DNA of 47,480 nt from Planctomycetales bacterium (GCA_020426595.1 JAGQPS010000001.1:15882-63361); one strand, 5' to 3'; counted from the stretch's first letter, positions 34,882 through 43,706 are shown. Program-made: numbers and translations. The notes: generated by a model not told the origin, from the letters alone.

Positions 34882-35313
34882 ATGTTCACCGAAGGCCACC
34901 CCATCCGAATCGCCGTTCTCGACGATGATCCCGCACTGGTTCGCCTCGTTCACAAACTGCTCCACTATGCCCTGGGCGAGAGCGTGCAAGTCGAGACGTT
35001 CAACTCACCCGACCACTTTGAATCGTGGTTGGAGAACCACTGCTGCGATTTGCTGCTCTCGGATATCGAGATGCCCGAAGCCGATGGCTTGTCGGTCCTG
35101 CGGATGGTCAAACGACGAAACGCCTGGACCCAAGTCGTCATGCTCACCGGAGCCAGTACTTCGGATCGCCTGATCGAGGCCCTTGAGCTTGGTGCCTCGG
35201 ATTACTTGGTGAAGCCGGTTCAGACCGCCGCTCTCAACGAAGTGGTGATGCAGTCGGTCCAACGCATTCGACGTTGGCGCCGGGCGTTCAAGGCGACTCA
35301 CGTCGCCCACTAG
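34882..35313 (+). CDS. Orphan single-domain response regulator (CheY-like)
   Basis: 143 residues from ATG 34882, with CCGGAG 8 bases upstream; the frame extends back without domain character. The receiver domain is complete: acidic LDDDP (14-16), phosphoacceptor D61 in LLSDIEMPEADG, T89 in VMLTGAS and K111 in YLVKPV. No output domain follows, so it either signals by protein contact or works in a phosphorelay. No histidine kinase is encoded nearby. The two Cys before D61 (HCCD) are unusual. A strong bidirectional terminator follows. Confidence 0.9.
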   Translation: MFTEGHPIRIAVLDDDPALVRLVHKLLHYALGESVQVETFNSPDHFESWLENHCCDLLLSDIEMPEADGLSVLRMVKRRNAWTQVVMLTGASTSDRLIEALELGASDYLVKPVQTAALNEVVMQSVQRIRRWRRAFKATHVAH

Positions 35314-35385
35314 TCGACGATTCCATGGAAGCCCATCGCACGGCGGTGGCAGCCCAGCCTCGGCTATCGGCTCAAGACCAACACA

Positions 35386-35425
35386 AAGGGCCTCGCCAGA
35401 ATCCAACGGTTCTGGCGAGGCCCTT
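35386..35425. terminator. Bidirectional terminator
   Basis: Perfect 16-bp stem (35386-35401 with 35410-35425) with an 8-base loop between convergent response regulator and PDZ protein genes. Confidence 0.8.
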
Positions 35426-35434
35426 CTCGTTGCA

Positions 35435-35460
35435 CAGGCGCCCCTCTGCACGGGCGCCTG
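35435..35460. terminator. Second hairpin after the response regulator
   Basis: CAGGCGCCC (35435-35443) pairs with GGGCGCCTG (35452-35460), 8-base loop. It follows the first terminator within 10 bases and forms a tandem terminator pair. It also contains near-repeated GCACRGGCGCC units. Confidence 0.5.
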
Positions 35461-35529
35461 CGTTTGAGTGTCATGCCACGCGATCGTGCTTCATCGGAAA
35501 CACGGCACGCGGACGACTCGTCGATTCAA

Positions 35530-36831
35530 CTACTCTCGCTCTTCCAGCAACTTCTTGAGCAGTTGCTTGATCTCGGAAAGCTCGCCGCGAAGTTCGTCGA
35601 GCTCGGCTCGAACACCGCCTTCTTGATCGTCGAGCACTTCCGCGGCCGCCTCGGCCTCGGCGGCCCGGCGAGCTTGCAGTTGCAGTTCGATGGCGTCGCC
35701 GACTTCGATCGCTTGAAGAGCCGGAACGACCTCAAGGAAGATCCGACGAGCTTCGTCACCGTCGATCTCGACCCCTTGTGGCAACTCAACACCCTCGGGC
35801 AAGCGTGGAAGCCGCAATCCTCTCGGGAGGTTGCCGCGGATGTCGGCCGGCGGGAATACTCCCTGCGGCAATTGAAGATCGAACCCTCGTTGGACTTGCA
35901 CGTTTCCATTGCCTTGCAAGCCACGCAGCGTTCGGCGCACCGGAGCCTGCACTTCCTCGGGAAGCATGTCGATCGTCTCGCTGGTCACCTCGTAGGTCTC
36001 ACCCTTGTAGACAACCGTGACGTCGGCCGGTCCATCGCCTTCACGTTTGATGCTAATCGAGAAATTCTGGGGAACGCTAACGTCGCCTCCATCCTCGGCG
36101 CCGATCGCCAAGTCGATGTCGAAGCCTTGGCCGATGCCCGGCAAGACCGCGCCGCGAATATCTTGGACCTGGAAAGCGGCCGGACGCGGCGCGGGAGTCA
36201 CCTCGATATCCCGCGCTTCGCCATCACGAATCAGTCGTAGGACAATCGACTCGCCATCCGAGTCACGGACAACCTTGACCAATTGGGCCACGTCACCGAT
36301 TTCAGCCTCGCCGGCGGCCACGATCACATCGTTGACCTGAAGCCCAGCCGACTGAGCTGGCGAATCATCGACGACCGAGCTAATCACGATGCCGCGCACG
36401 TCGTCATCGAGACCCAACTCGTCCTTCATCTCGGCGGTCAACGTCCCCGTGTTGACGCCAAGCCAAACTTGCCCGTCTCGAGGCGCTTGCAGCAAGGCGT
36501 GCATCTCTCGATTGAGCTGAGCCGCCTCGAGCATCCGCAACGCGTGCTCACGCTGTACCGCGGCTCGGTCAAGTTGCAAACGTTGAAGGGCACCCGCCAG
36601 ATCACGTTCACGCCGGGATAGTTCCTCGCGGAGTCGACGCATCTCGGCCTGGAGTTGCTCGATCTCCCGCGGGACTCCCGCTTCTTCGTCTCCCTCCTCG
36701 CCCGCCACGACTTGGACTTCGATCTGAGCCTCTTGGGCGGCGGCCGGAGCAATGGCCAACGGCGCCGCGACCATTCCCATCGATGCCAAACCGAGCCACG
36801 AACGTCGCAACGTATTCAGCGACACTTTCAT
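35530..36831 (-). CDS. Exported PDZ-domain protein with coiled coils
   Basis: 433 residues from ATG 36831, with AGGAG 8 bases upstream; a longer open frame has no signal peptide. Signal peptide MKVSLNTLRRSW...APAAAQ. A coiled coil runs from about 54 to 112, and a PDZ domain from about 120 to 213 (LGVNTGTLTAEMKDELG ... GIVISSVVDDSPAQSAGLQVNDVI). The middle has beta-rich and Pro/Leu/Arg-rich segments; the last 40 residues form another coiled coil (ELDELRGELSEIKQLLKKLL). No protease motif is visible. It closes the sigma/anti-sigma cluster, so it could sense envelope damage as PDZ modules do in DegS-type circuits (inference). Confidence 0.82.
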   Translation of the reverse strand: MKVSLNTLRRSWLGLASMGMVAAPLAIAPAAAQEAQIEVQVVAGEEGDEEAGVPREIEQLQAEMRRLREELSRRERDLAGALQRLQLDRAAVQREHALRMLEAAQLNREMHALLQAPRDGQVWLGVNTGTLTAEMKDELGLDDDVRGIVISSVVDDSPAQSAGLQVNDVIVAAGEAEIGDVAQLVKVVRDSDGESIVLRLIRDGEARDIEVTPAPRPAAFQVQDIRGAVLPGIGQGFDIDLAIGAEDGGDVSVPQNFSISIKREGDGPADVTVVYKGETYEVTSETIDMLPEEVQAPVRRTLRGLQGNGNVQVQRGFDLQLPQGVFPPADIRGNLPRGLRLPRLPEGVELPQGVEIDGDEARRIFLEVVPALQAIEVGDAIELQLQARRAAEAEAAAEVLDDQEGGVRAELDELRGELSEIKQLLKKLLEERE

Positions 36832-36939
36832 CAATTCACTCCTACTACAAATCGATTGTCGACTGGCTGTCTCGCCACATTCAAAATGATCCGGCGACAC
36901 ACTCACCAGAATCCCGACCTCTTACCATCCCAATCCATC

Positions 36940-36966
36940 GATCCGCCAAGATAATCTTGGAGGATC
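36940..36966. promoter_or_regulatory. Near-perfect 13+1+13 dyad between the anti-sigma and PDZ genes
   Basis: GATCCGCCAAGAT (36940-36952), one base, then ATCTTGGAGGATC (36954-36966); 12 of 13 positions pair. It starts 3 bases after the anti-sigma stop. It may be an intra-operon terminator or an operator. No U-tract. Confidence 0.55.
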
Positions 36967-36969
36967 AAT

Positions 36970-37755
36970 TCACTGATAGGCCAAGCCACCGACGTAACGA
37001 ACGTCGTAGCGTGACTGCGGCACCGCGTAGCGCCGCCCCTCGTATTCAAACTCCTCGATCGTCGGCACTTCCTCGACCCAAATCCCACGTCGCAACCACT
37101 CGCGTTGTTGCTCGGGAGGAATCAGTCCTTGCGGCTTGGGAGAAGTGACGTAGTACCGAAGCACTTCGGATGCGTCGTTGGGAGCCGAGTCGACACCGAG
37201 TCGCGGCGCGACGCGTTCCGTTCCCTCCTCGCCCCCCGCGGCAAGAAGAGTCGACGCATTACCATCGCTGGGACTCACGACGTTCTGGTTCTCCATCGAG
37301 CCGGCCCCCGCCGGGTCGCCCCCCATGTCCGTCGCGATACCAGCGAGCGACGCTCGCGATGCCTGTCCCCCATCGGTCAACCAACGACCGATCTGGAATC
37401 CCAACGCGGTGCACAACAGCGATACCGCGGCGGCCATCGCGAGCCACCCCACGCGAACACTCCAAGACCGTTCGGTGCCGTCGGAGCTCGATCGGTCCGA
37501 GCCAGACTCGACGGCGAAGGCCATCGACTGGGGCGAAGCAACCTCCGTTTCAGATGGCGACTCGTCCCCTAATTCCTCGGACCACGGCAACGCACCAAAC
37601 GCTCGCCCCGCGACTTCCCACTCTCGCTGTTCCAAAAGTCCCAACGCCAAAGCACGCCACAGCGCGGGTTGCTCGTCGCAATAAGCCAACAGCCGATCGG
37701 TCTCGACGGGCCCCAATTCGCCATCGATCAACAACTGAATCGCATGCTCGTTCAT
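36970..37755 (-). CDS. Membrane anti-sigma factor
   Basis: 261 residues from ATG 37755, with GGAG 8 bases upstream. The N-terminal 60 residues are a short helical anti-sigma-like domain (NEHAIQLLIDGELGPVETDRLLAYCDEQPALWRAL). It lacks the HxxxCxxC zinc motif but has the 'DGELGP' turn common in planctomycete anti-sigmas. One transmembrane helix lies near 102-122 (WLAMAAAVSLLCTALGFQIG). The outer 130 residues are low-complexity, ending in Tyr-rich YAVPQSRYDVRYVGG. It starts 65 bases after the ECF sigma gene, so it very likely holds that sigma at the membrane. Confidence 0.78.
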   Translation of the reverse strand: MNEHAIQLLIDGELGPVETDRLLAYCDEQPALWRALALGLLEQREWEVAGRAFGALPWSEELGDESPSETEVASPQSMAFAVESGSDRSSSDGTERSWSVRVGWLAMAAAVSLLCTALGFQIGRWLTDGGQASRASLAGIATDMGGDPAGAGSMENQNVVSPSDGNASTLLAAGGEEGTERVAPRLGVDSAPNDASEVLRYYVTSPKPQGLIPPEQQREWLRRGIWVEEVPTIEEFEYEGRRYAVPQSRYDVRYVGGLAYQ

Positions 37756-37820
37756 TCGTTTCTCCACCACTCGCATCGCGACCAACCGTTGCGTCGCGAT
37801 ACGCACCCGTCATGTTCTCT

Positions 37821-38384
37821 CTAACGTGGCAACTGCCCGCTGGGCTCCGGCTCGATCGCCGCGTTGAGCCGCTGCCGCAGCTCCGTGCGAGCGCGAGCGA
37901 GTCGGTACTCCACGGCGTGCCGAGTTAGACCGAGATGTTGGGCAATCCGGTCGTAGCTCCAACGCTCGACCAGCTTGAGCAACAAAATGTCCCGATCCCC
38001 CGCACGCAACTGGGCCAACTGCTGTCGCACGAGCTCGCGCGATTCCTGGTGCAACACCCACTCCAATGTCGCCGGTTCATGAGCCTGACCACGCTGGGCG
38101 GCCCATTGATCGTCCCGGCGACGTCGGCGCCCTTGCTGCCGCCGCAGCATCAATACCTGCCGGAGAGCGACTCGGTAGAGCCACGGCTCGATCCGCTCGA
38201 TCGAGCGAGGTGAATCCTGCCGTTCCAATAGCCCCACCGCGATCTCTTGAAGCACGTCGGCGGCTTCGTGAGGATCCGCGACCCGAGAACGAACCACCGT
38301 CCCTAGCCAGCCACGATGCTGGCGAAAAACCTCGGCCCACTCCTGGGCCGACGCGGTTCGTGCTGGAAGGTGCGTCGGAGTCAT
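37821..38384 (-). CDS. ECF-type RNA polymerase sigma factor
   Basis: 187 residues from ATG 38384, chosen because the region 2 helix starts soon after; no strong ribosome binding site sits at normal spacing. Region 2 (about 16-88) has WAEVFRQHRGWLGTVV and ADVLQEIAVGLL, then IEPWLYRVALRQVLMLRRQ. Region 4 (about 125-172) has RDILLLKLVERWSYDRIAQ and a helix-turn-helix IAQHLGLTRHAVEYRLARAR. It recruits core RNA polymerase to a stress or envelope regulon. Co-directional anti-sigma and PDZ genes follow at 65 and 138 bases. The poly-Arg linker (GRRRRR) is notable. Confidence 0.87.
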   Translation of the reverse strand: MTPTHLPARTASAQEWAEVFRQHRGWLGTVVRSRVADPHEAADVLQEIAVGLLERQDSPRSIERIEPWLYRVALRQVLMLRRQQGRRRRRDDQWAAQRGQAHEPATLEWVLHQESRELVRQQLAQLRAGDRDILLLKLVERWSYDRIAQHLGLTRHAVEYRLARARTELRQRLNAAIEPEPSGQLPR

Positions 38385-38739
38385 CACGGATCTAGTTGCC
38401 GCCCCTCCGGGTATCTCGGGTCGAAATTCGCAAAAATCTCCGGCTTTGGGCACGACAGCCCCTTGGGATTCTTGGCAACTGGGCGGTTGGCAGTCGGGAA
38501 ACCAGACAAGGAGGGTAGTTCGGCCAGGATACCTAGCCTTTAAGACGACTAGGCCCCGAGTTCAAGCTACCGGCCACCGGCACCGATCACGGTTGTTGGT
38601 GCGCTGGGGCTGGATGGACGGTCCAGTCACCGAGACACATGCTGCAAGATGGCAACGATTGCCGCGTGAACTCTTGTCAAGCTAGGCATTTTCGCCTGCG
38701 AGCAAGCAATATCCTCTCGGACGGAATCGGGGGATCGGC
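38385..38739. other. Divergent promoter region, ECF sigma / TPR lipoprotein
   Basis: 355 bases. A GAAC/GTCTT pair resembling an ECF promoter is present on the minus strand but with wrong spacing, so I do not call it. Nothing else seen. Confidence 0.45.
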
Positions 38740-39588
38740 GTGAAAGCGAATTGGGTTTGGTTATTGCTGTTGGCCCTCACGGCCATTGGCTGCCGAAGTG
38801 GAGTCGACCAAGGTTCCTGGAAACCGACGTGGCTTGGGGGTGAGCCCGAGCCGCAGCCGTTGGGATCCTCGTCGGCCGAGGTGGTGGCCGCGCTGCAATC
38901 TCGCAAGGCCGACCAATCCCCAAGCTTCACCGAGCGGCTTTGGCAACCGATCGAGCGTATGACGTCGGCTTCCGAATCGGCGGCCGACGAACTCGAGCAC
39001 CGAGACCGACTTAGTCTCGATGTGCCCAGTCAGGCGAATCCTCAACTGTATTGCAGGCTCGCGGCATTCGCGGAATCGAAGGGGAGTTGGAATCAAGCGC
39101 GCGAACTGTACCAACAAGCTCTGTCGATGGACTCGACTCACCTCGAAAGCCAACTCGGTCTCGCGCGGCTATTGAATCGGCTGGGTGAAACGCAAATGGC
39201 TCTTACCCAGTACGAGCAAGCGGCGAAGGATCATCCGAGTGCTCCTCAAGTCCAAAACGATCTCGGGCTCTTCCACCAATCCCAAGGTCAGGTCGACTTG
39301 GCAATCGAGTCGTTCTCACGAGCCATCCAGTTGGAGCCGGACAGCCGCCGCTATCGCAACAATCTGGCTGCTCTGTTGACGCATGAATCGGCCTACGACG
39401 ACGCGGTGAACGTGTTGTTGGGAGCGACCGATCCAGCGACCGCCTACCTCACCGTCTCGATCATGGCCCGCAAACAAGGGTCGCTCGAGGAAGCCCAGCG
39501 TCTCGAGGAGCGCGCTCGGGCCGAAACGGCATCCCTGCCGCCTACCCACATGGCTCGTCAATACTTCGCGGCTCGCGCCACTCAGTAA
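38740..39588 (+). CDS. TPR-repeat lipoprotein
   Basis: 282 residues from GTG 38740. Lipoprotein signal MKANWVWLLLLALTAIGC with lipidation at C18. After a linker, residues about 100-235 contain three to four TPR repeats (CRLAAFAESKGSWNQARELYQQALSMDS; LGLARLLNRLGETQMALTQYEQAAKDHPS; DLGLFHQSQGQVDLAIESFSRAIQLEPDS). It should be membrane-anchored and act as a protein-interaction adaptor, perhaps in envelope assembly; the partner is unknown. It is the divergent neighbour of the ECF sigma gene. Confidence 0.83.
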   Translation: MKANWVWLLLLALTAIGCRSGVDQGSWKPTWLGGEPEPQPLGSSSAEVVAALQSRKADQSPSFTERLWQPIERMTSASESAADELEHRDRLSLDVPSQANPQLYCRLAAFAESKGSWNQARELYQQALSMDSTHLESQLGLARLLNRLGETQMALTQYEQAAKDHPSAPQVQNDLGLFHQSQGQVDLAIESFSRAIQLEPDSRRYRNNLAALLTHESAYDDAVNVLLGATDPATAYLTVSIMARKQGSLEEAQRLEERARAETASLPPTHMARQYFAARATQ

Positions 39589-39689
39589 TCCAGGTCCCGC
39601 GGCCCGCCGATCGGTTGACGGTGTCCGACCGTCGCATCACCGTTGCACTTTTCGCAACGTGTATTCCCCTTGAGCTTCTCCCTACAACT

Positions 39690-39735
39690 TCGCGCGGCCC
39701 TAACATCGCGCAGCTTAACGTCGCGCGGCCCTACG
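39690..39735. repeat. Imperfect 15/16-base tandem repeat, three units, at the comM stop
   Basis: TCGCGCGGCCCTAACA, TCGCGCAGCTTAACG, TCGCGCGGCCCTACG. The third unit contains the comM stop codon (39731-39733). Confidence 0.65.
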
Positions 39736-41269
39736 TCCAGATCCTGCGATCGAGCACTCGGTACCCCACGGCTTCCTGGACATGTTCCGGCGTGGGAGTG
39801 TCGACCGAATCAAGATCGGCGATCGTTCGCGCGACTCGAATCACTTTGTCATGGGCTCGCGCCGAGAGCCCCAATTCCTCGACCGCGCGGCGCAGGATCT
39901 CGCGGCACTCTCCGTCAAGCGGCACGTGTTGCCTCAACTCACGACTCGTCATTTGAGCATTGAACCGGGTCTTCGATTCCGCGAAACGCGACAGCTGTCG
40001 TTGTCGCGCGGCGATCACCTGCTCCCTCATCCTCTCGCTGGTCGTGCCCGAGGCCTTGGATGCGAGTTCGTCGACCGGTACGGCGGGCACCTCGATGTGT
40101 AGATCGATACGATCGAGCAACGGTCCGGAAATCTTATTCATGTATCGTTCGACTTGCGGCGGCGAGCAATGGCAGCTGCGGCGTGGATCGCCGCGAAAGC
40201 CGCAGGGGCAGGGGTTGAGCGCCGAGACGAGCATGAAATCGGCGGGCAGCGTCGTACTGCGCTGAGCCCGCGAAATCGTGACGGTTCCCTCCTCGAGTGG
40301 CTGTCGCAAGACCTCCAACGTTCGCCGTTGAAACTCGGGCAGTTCATCGAGAAACAAAACGCCATGGTGAGCCAAGGAAATCTCGCCGGGCGCCGGAACG
40401 CTACCACCTCCCACGAGTCCCGCTTCGCTGATCGTGTGGTGAGGCGATCGAAAAGGACGCCTCACCAGCAAGGGTTGCCCGGGTGGGAGGCGTCCCACGG
40501 CGCTATAGACCTGCGTCGTCTCGATCGATTCGCCGTTGGTGAGGCTCGGGAGAATCGTCGGCAATCGCTTCGCGAGCATCGTCTTGCCCGAGCCTGGCGG
40601 GCCGAGCATGAGCAGGTTGTGGTTGCCGGCGGCGGCGATGGTCATCGCTCGCTTGGCGAGTTCCTGGCCCCGCACGTCGGCGAAGTCGAGCGGCTCCTGC
40701 CCATATGCCTCGAACCAATGATCAACGCGGGCAGGAACCGGATCGAGGTCGATGGCGCCGGTCAGGAAGCCAACCGCCTGCGCGATGCTGGTGACGCCAT
40801 ACACTTCGACCGATTCCACCACCGCGGCTTCCACCGCGCTCTGCTCGGGCACGATCAGAGCGCGATGTTCCACGTCCCTAGCGGCGCTCACCGCCATGCT
40901 CAAAGCGCCACGAGCCGGACGCATCGTCCCCTCGAGACTGAGTTCGCCGACGACCGCGAATTGATCGAGCCGGTCACCCGGGATCTGACCACTGGCGGCC
41001 AGCATCCCAAGGCAAATCGGCAGATCGAAACTCGCGGCCTGCTTGGGAAGATCGGCCGGAGCGAGATTCACGACGACTCGGTCGTAACAGACCTCGAAGC
41101 CACTATTGGCGATCGCCCGCTCGATCCGATGAAGACTCTCGCGCACCGCCGCCTCGGGCAGTCCCACCAAAGTCTTGCTCGGCTGATGAGCCGATGAGAT
41201 ATCGACCTCCACCTCAACCGGATGAGCGTCGATTCCGAGCAGCGTGTAGGTCATCAACTTAGCCAACAT
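39731..41269 (-). CDS. comM: ComM-like AAA+ ATPase (YifB, Mg-chelatase subunit ChlI family)
   Basis: 512 residues from ATG 41269, with GGAG 9 bases upstream; two earlier in-frame ATGs lack such a site. The N-terminal Lon-like domain (LLGIDAHPVEVEVDIS, GLPEAAVRES) is followed by the AAA+ domain with Walker A GPPGSGKT (223-230), Walker B GVLFLDELPE and a CPCG...CHC zinc-like loop (NPCPCGFRGDPRRSCHCSP), and the sensor region SGPLLDRIDLH. Family members such as ComM of Vibrio are hexameric helicases that promote branch migration during natural transformation. Whether this organism is competent is unknown. It is flanked by divergent small membrane protein and convergent TPR lipoprotein genes. Confidence 0.92.
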   Translation of the reverse strand: MLAKLMTYTLLGIDAHPVEVEVDISSAHQPSKTLVGLPEAAVRESLHRIERAIANSGFEVCYDRVVVNLAPADLPKQAASFDLPICLGMLAASGQIPGDRLDQFAVVGELSLEGTMRPARGALSMAVSAARDVEHRALIVPEQSAVEAAVVESVEVYGVTSIAQAVGFLTGAIDLDPVPARVDHWFEAYGQEPLDFADVRGQELAKRAMTIAAAGNHNLLMLGPPGSGKTMLAKRLPTILPSLTNGESIETTQVYSAVGRLPPGQPLLVRRPFRSPHHTISEAGLVGGGSVPAPGEISLAHHGVLFLDELPEFQRRTLEVLRQPLEEGTVTISRAQRSTTLPADFMLVSALNPCPCGFRGDPRRSCHCSPPQVERYMNKISGPLLDRIDLHIEVPAVPVDELASKASGTTSERMREQVIAARQRQLSRFAESKTRFNAQMTSRELRQHVPLDGECREILRRAVEELGLSARAHDKVIRVARTIADLDSVDTPTPEHVQEAVGYRVLDRRIWT

Positions 41270-41692
41270 ACGTAACGTCTCCATGGAAGAAACGTCGCGT
41301 TCGTGGCCTGTTGGGTCGGTCGGAGACCTAACCCAAGAAAACGCGGAGTTCAATCAAGCACCAGGGCCCGCGATGAAATATTGTCGAGCCTTTCAACCGC
41401 CCTGACTACCCGACATGGCCTCCAAAAACTATCAAAGTGTTACAAGACCGCTTGGACGCGGGCCTCGCCGCAGTTTCGGTCGACCTGAATTCCGGCTAAC
41501 GGTGGAATTCCACGATCGGCAAGGAAGCCAATCCGGTTTCACGGTGTTGAACCGCGGCTCCATGCGGGCCGATTAGAATCAGCGTATTAATTACGGGCTG
41601 TGATCAGCAGCGTCACGAAGGAGTGTGTTCCGCTTAGCCAACGAGATTCCAGCCGTACTCGATTTCCGACGAATAGCGAGCCGAGACGCCCG
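41270..41692. other. Divergent promoter region, comM / small membrane protein
   Basis: 423 bases with an AT-rich stretch around 41586-41596 (ATTAATTACGG). No gene or clear promoter pair seen. Confidence 0.45.
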
Positions 41693-42103
41693 ATGACTTC
41701 GAAGCCCAAGGACTCATCAAGTTCACAGTTGGTCGACATAGCTCGAGCCTATCGCGAGATACCATGGCTCCGACGCGAAGGAACGAGCTACATGATCTTC
41801 GCTACGGGAATTCTGGCGGTGCTCGGAGTGCTTTCCGCGTCCCAAGCAGTGATTCCTCTCGTACCGCGAGCTGAATTCCTGCAATGGATTTCTTATCCCG
41901 GCATGGTCGCGGTCGGTTATCTCACGCTGTGCACGATGATTGTTACCGCGATCGCGCTCACCGGTCCGATATACCGTCGGCGAATCAATTTCCTAGAGAG
42001 GAAACTCGAGGTCTGGAATCCGCTAGAACAGTTTTTTGGGCTGCTTGCCGTACTCGCGATACTCGGCTTCTTGGCCTTGGCCGTATACCTCTATCACCCT
42101 TGA
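41693..42103 (+). CDS. Small membrane protein, three predicted helices, unknown function
   Basis: 136 residues from ATG 41693; an in-frame ATG at 41600 would add 31 residues of no clear character. After a Ser-rich polar start, there are three hydrophobic helices: about 38-62 (MIFATGILAVLGVLSASQAVIPLV), 70-95 (YPGMVAVGYLTLCTMIVTAIALTG) and 112-133 (FFGLLAVLAILGFLALAVYLY). A basic loop RRRINFLERK follows helix 2. No family recognised. Ribosome binding site is weak, and the convergent gene downstream shares a hairpin. Confidence 0.6.
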   Translation: MTSKPKDSSSSQLVDIARAYREIPWLRREGTSYMIFATGILAVLGVLSASQAVIPLVPRAEFLQWISYPGMVAVGYLTLCTMIVTAIALTGPIYRRRINFLERKLEVWNPLEQFFGLLAVLAILGFLALAVYLYHP

Positions 42104-42150
42104 TCCGCCGAGTTCGACAAGTCTTGGTTCTTGGAAGAAACAAGATCGTC

Positions 42151-42178
42151 GTGAACCGGCTCACCAAAAGCCGGTCAC
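42151..42178. terminator. Bidirectional terminator
   Basis: GTGAACCGGCT (42151-42161) pairs with AGCCGGTCAC (42169-42178) with one bulge, 7-base loop, between convergent genes. Confidence 0.55.
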
Positions 42179-42325
42179 GCCGGCGATGACCGCGACGAGG
42201 AGTGAAAACCAAAGCCCAAACGATTCACCCTCAATCGAGAATCAATCGCCGGCTGAAACGGCCACCGAACCTTGCCCTTAGCCATGGAGCCAGCGGCTTG
42301 TGGACGCATGGCAGGGTTTGCCGGG

Positions 42326-43318
42326 CTAATCACGAGCCGAGCGATCGGTCCAGCGGTACGTGTCGAGCTTGTTGATCAAGCGGGCATTGAGAAAGCCCAG
42401 GATCGTCTCGTGGAGGTTGAGCCGAGCGCGAGGATCGACCAACGCGGCGCCTTGAAAGTCGACATCGTATTCCTGCAGGAACAAGTCCTGTTTCTCGAGT
42501 CGCTCCCGCATTTGATCTTCCTCGCTTCCCGAGAGGTCGAGATCCGGACGGCTTCGTTCCAAGGTCTCATAGATATTGCGGGCATCTCGCAGTGGCCCAC
42601 CAGCTCGACCTCCCACCGCGATGAGCATGCTCAGCGGCTGCGCGCCGCGCCCCGACAGGAGAGGATTTCGCAAGGCGGGGGCGATCGAAAGACCCTTGAA
42701 TGTCCGAGTTGGCGACAACAGCACCAGCGCCTTTACATCTTGACCTTGCTTGCGTCCGGCGATCGCCGGCCACGACCAATCACGCAGCGCCCAATCGGTG
42801 GCGACCAAGGACATATCACCCACGGCGACCACCGTGAGAAGTTCGATGTTGAGCTGTCCTTCGTTGTTTTGCTCCATCAAGAATCGCTTGCAGGTTTCGA
42901 TATCCTCGCTCATCCCAGCGATCTCAACCTTGGTGAAACGTTCCCGGTCGATCGGTGCTTCCACGCCTCGCAGGCGAGTGCTGCCACCATGACCGCGAAG
43001 ATCAGGGACGATCACCGCGTGTCCTTGTTGGTGCAGGAAGGACGCGAGAGGTCCGAGATCCGCACCTTGTCCGTTCCAGTCGTGAATCAGAATAACGGGT
43101 ATGGCTTCCTTCTCATTGATTGGTGGAAACCAAGCCGTTTGGAGTTGAACGCCATCCTTGGTTTCCAAGATTCGGGAAACCGGCTCGGGAATCTCACGCT
43201 CCTCTTGAGCCCATGCCGCACCCGCCCCGCAGACCAACCCGACACAGACGGTAAGAGCGCCAAGCAAACGCCCAGGGAGGCAACGAGCCTGATGTCGAGT
43301 CGATGTATTGAAAGTCAT
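42326..43318 (-). CDS. Exported alpha/beta-hydrolase-fold protein, nucleophile apparently lost
   Basis: 330 residues from ATG 43318 with GGAG 8 bases upstream. A signal peptide ends near GAAWAQ. The fold shows the oxyanion strand VILIHDWNGQG (76-85), VPDLRGHGGS (104-113) and GMSEDIETCKRFL. The nucleophile elbow should be GxSxG after strand 5; here it reads VGDMSLV (166-172), with Met169 at the usual Ser position. It may be an inactive scaffold or use Ser170. The late His would be expected near the C-terminus (LNLHETILGFL). Substrate unknown. Confidence 0.78.
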   Translation of the reverse strand: MTFNTSTRHQARCLPGRLLGALTVCVGLVCGAGAAWAQEEREIPEPVSRILETKDGVQLQTAWFPPINEKEAIPVILIHDWNGQGADLGPLASFLHQQGHAVIVPDLRGHGGSTRLRGVEAPIDRERFTKVEIAGMSEDIETCKRFLMEQNNEGQLNIELLTVVAVGDMSLVATDWALRDWSWPAIAGRKQGQDVKALVLLSPTRTFKGLSIAPALRNPLLSGRGAQPLSMLIAVGGRAGGPLRDARNIYETLERSRPDLDLSGSEEDQMRERLEKQDLFLQEYDVDFQGAALVDPRARLNLHETILGFLNARLINKLDTYRWTDRSARD

Positions 43319-43706
43319 GGCCTGTTCTCCAACGTTCGGGAGGTTCCGAACACTTCCCACGGCGGTCCGACGGTAAAACTCGAGGGACGAAGCGAATCCT
43401 TCATCGCCTCATGCGACCGTCTCATTCTAACGCTTGCCCGCGACAATTTCAGCGAATCGGTCCCCCGTCATTTGGGACAATTCCCTCACGCGACGACGTT
43501 TTCACGTGTTTTGCCGCCGGTCAGGGTCCTGGAGCCGATCTGGACTCATTTGAAAACGGACCGACATTTGAGAGGCCGACGTCGAGACCGGCTACTCATC
43601 CGGTGGGATGAGGCGATTGAGAAGAATCCGTCACGGGCCGAATAGGGTGGGACGCTGGGTTGGCCAAGCCGCCCCACACTCGCATGACTCATCATTCGTC
43701 CCGCGA
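43319..43706. other. Intergenic region, hydrolase start to zwf end
   Basis: 388 bases between the hydrolase start and the zwf stop, both on the minus strand. No gene, promoter or terminator is evident. Confidence 0.5.

Noticed and set aside
38520..38580. GAAC ... GTCTT resembling an ECF sigma promoter upstream of the sigma gene
   Set aside because: The spacer is about 11 bases instead of the usual 15-17.
40154..41197. Open frame of 347 codons opposite comM
   Set aside because: Shadow of the AAA+ ATPase gene; Arg/His-rich and without motifs.
42272..43645. Open frame of 457 codons opposite the hydrolase
   Set aside because: The minus-strand gene has a signal peptide, ribosome binding site and fold motifs; this frame has none.
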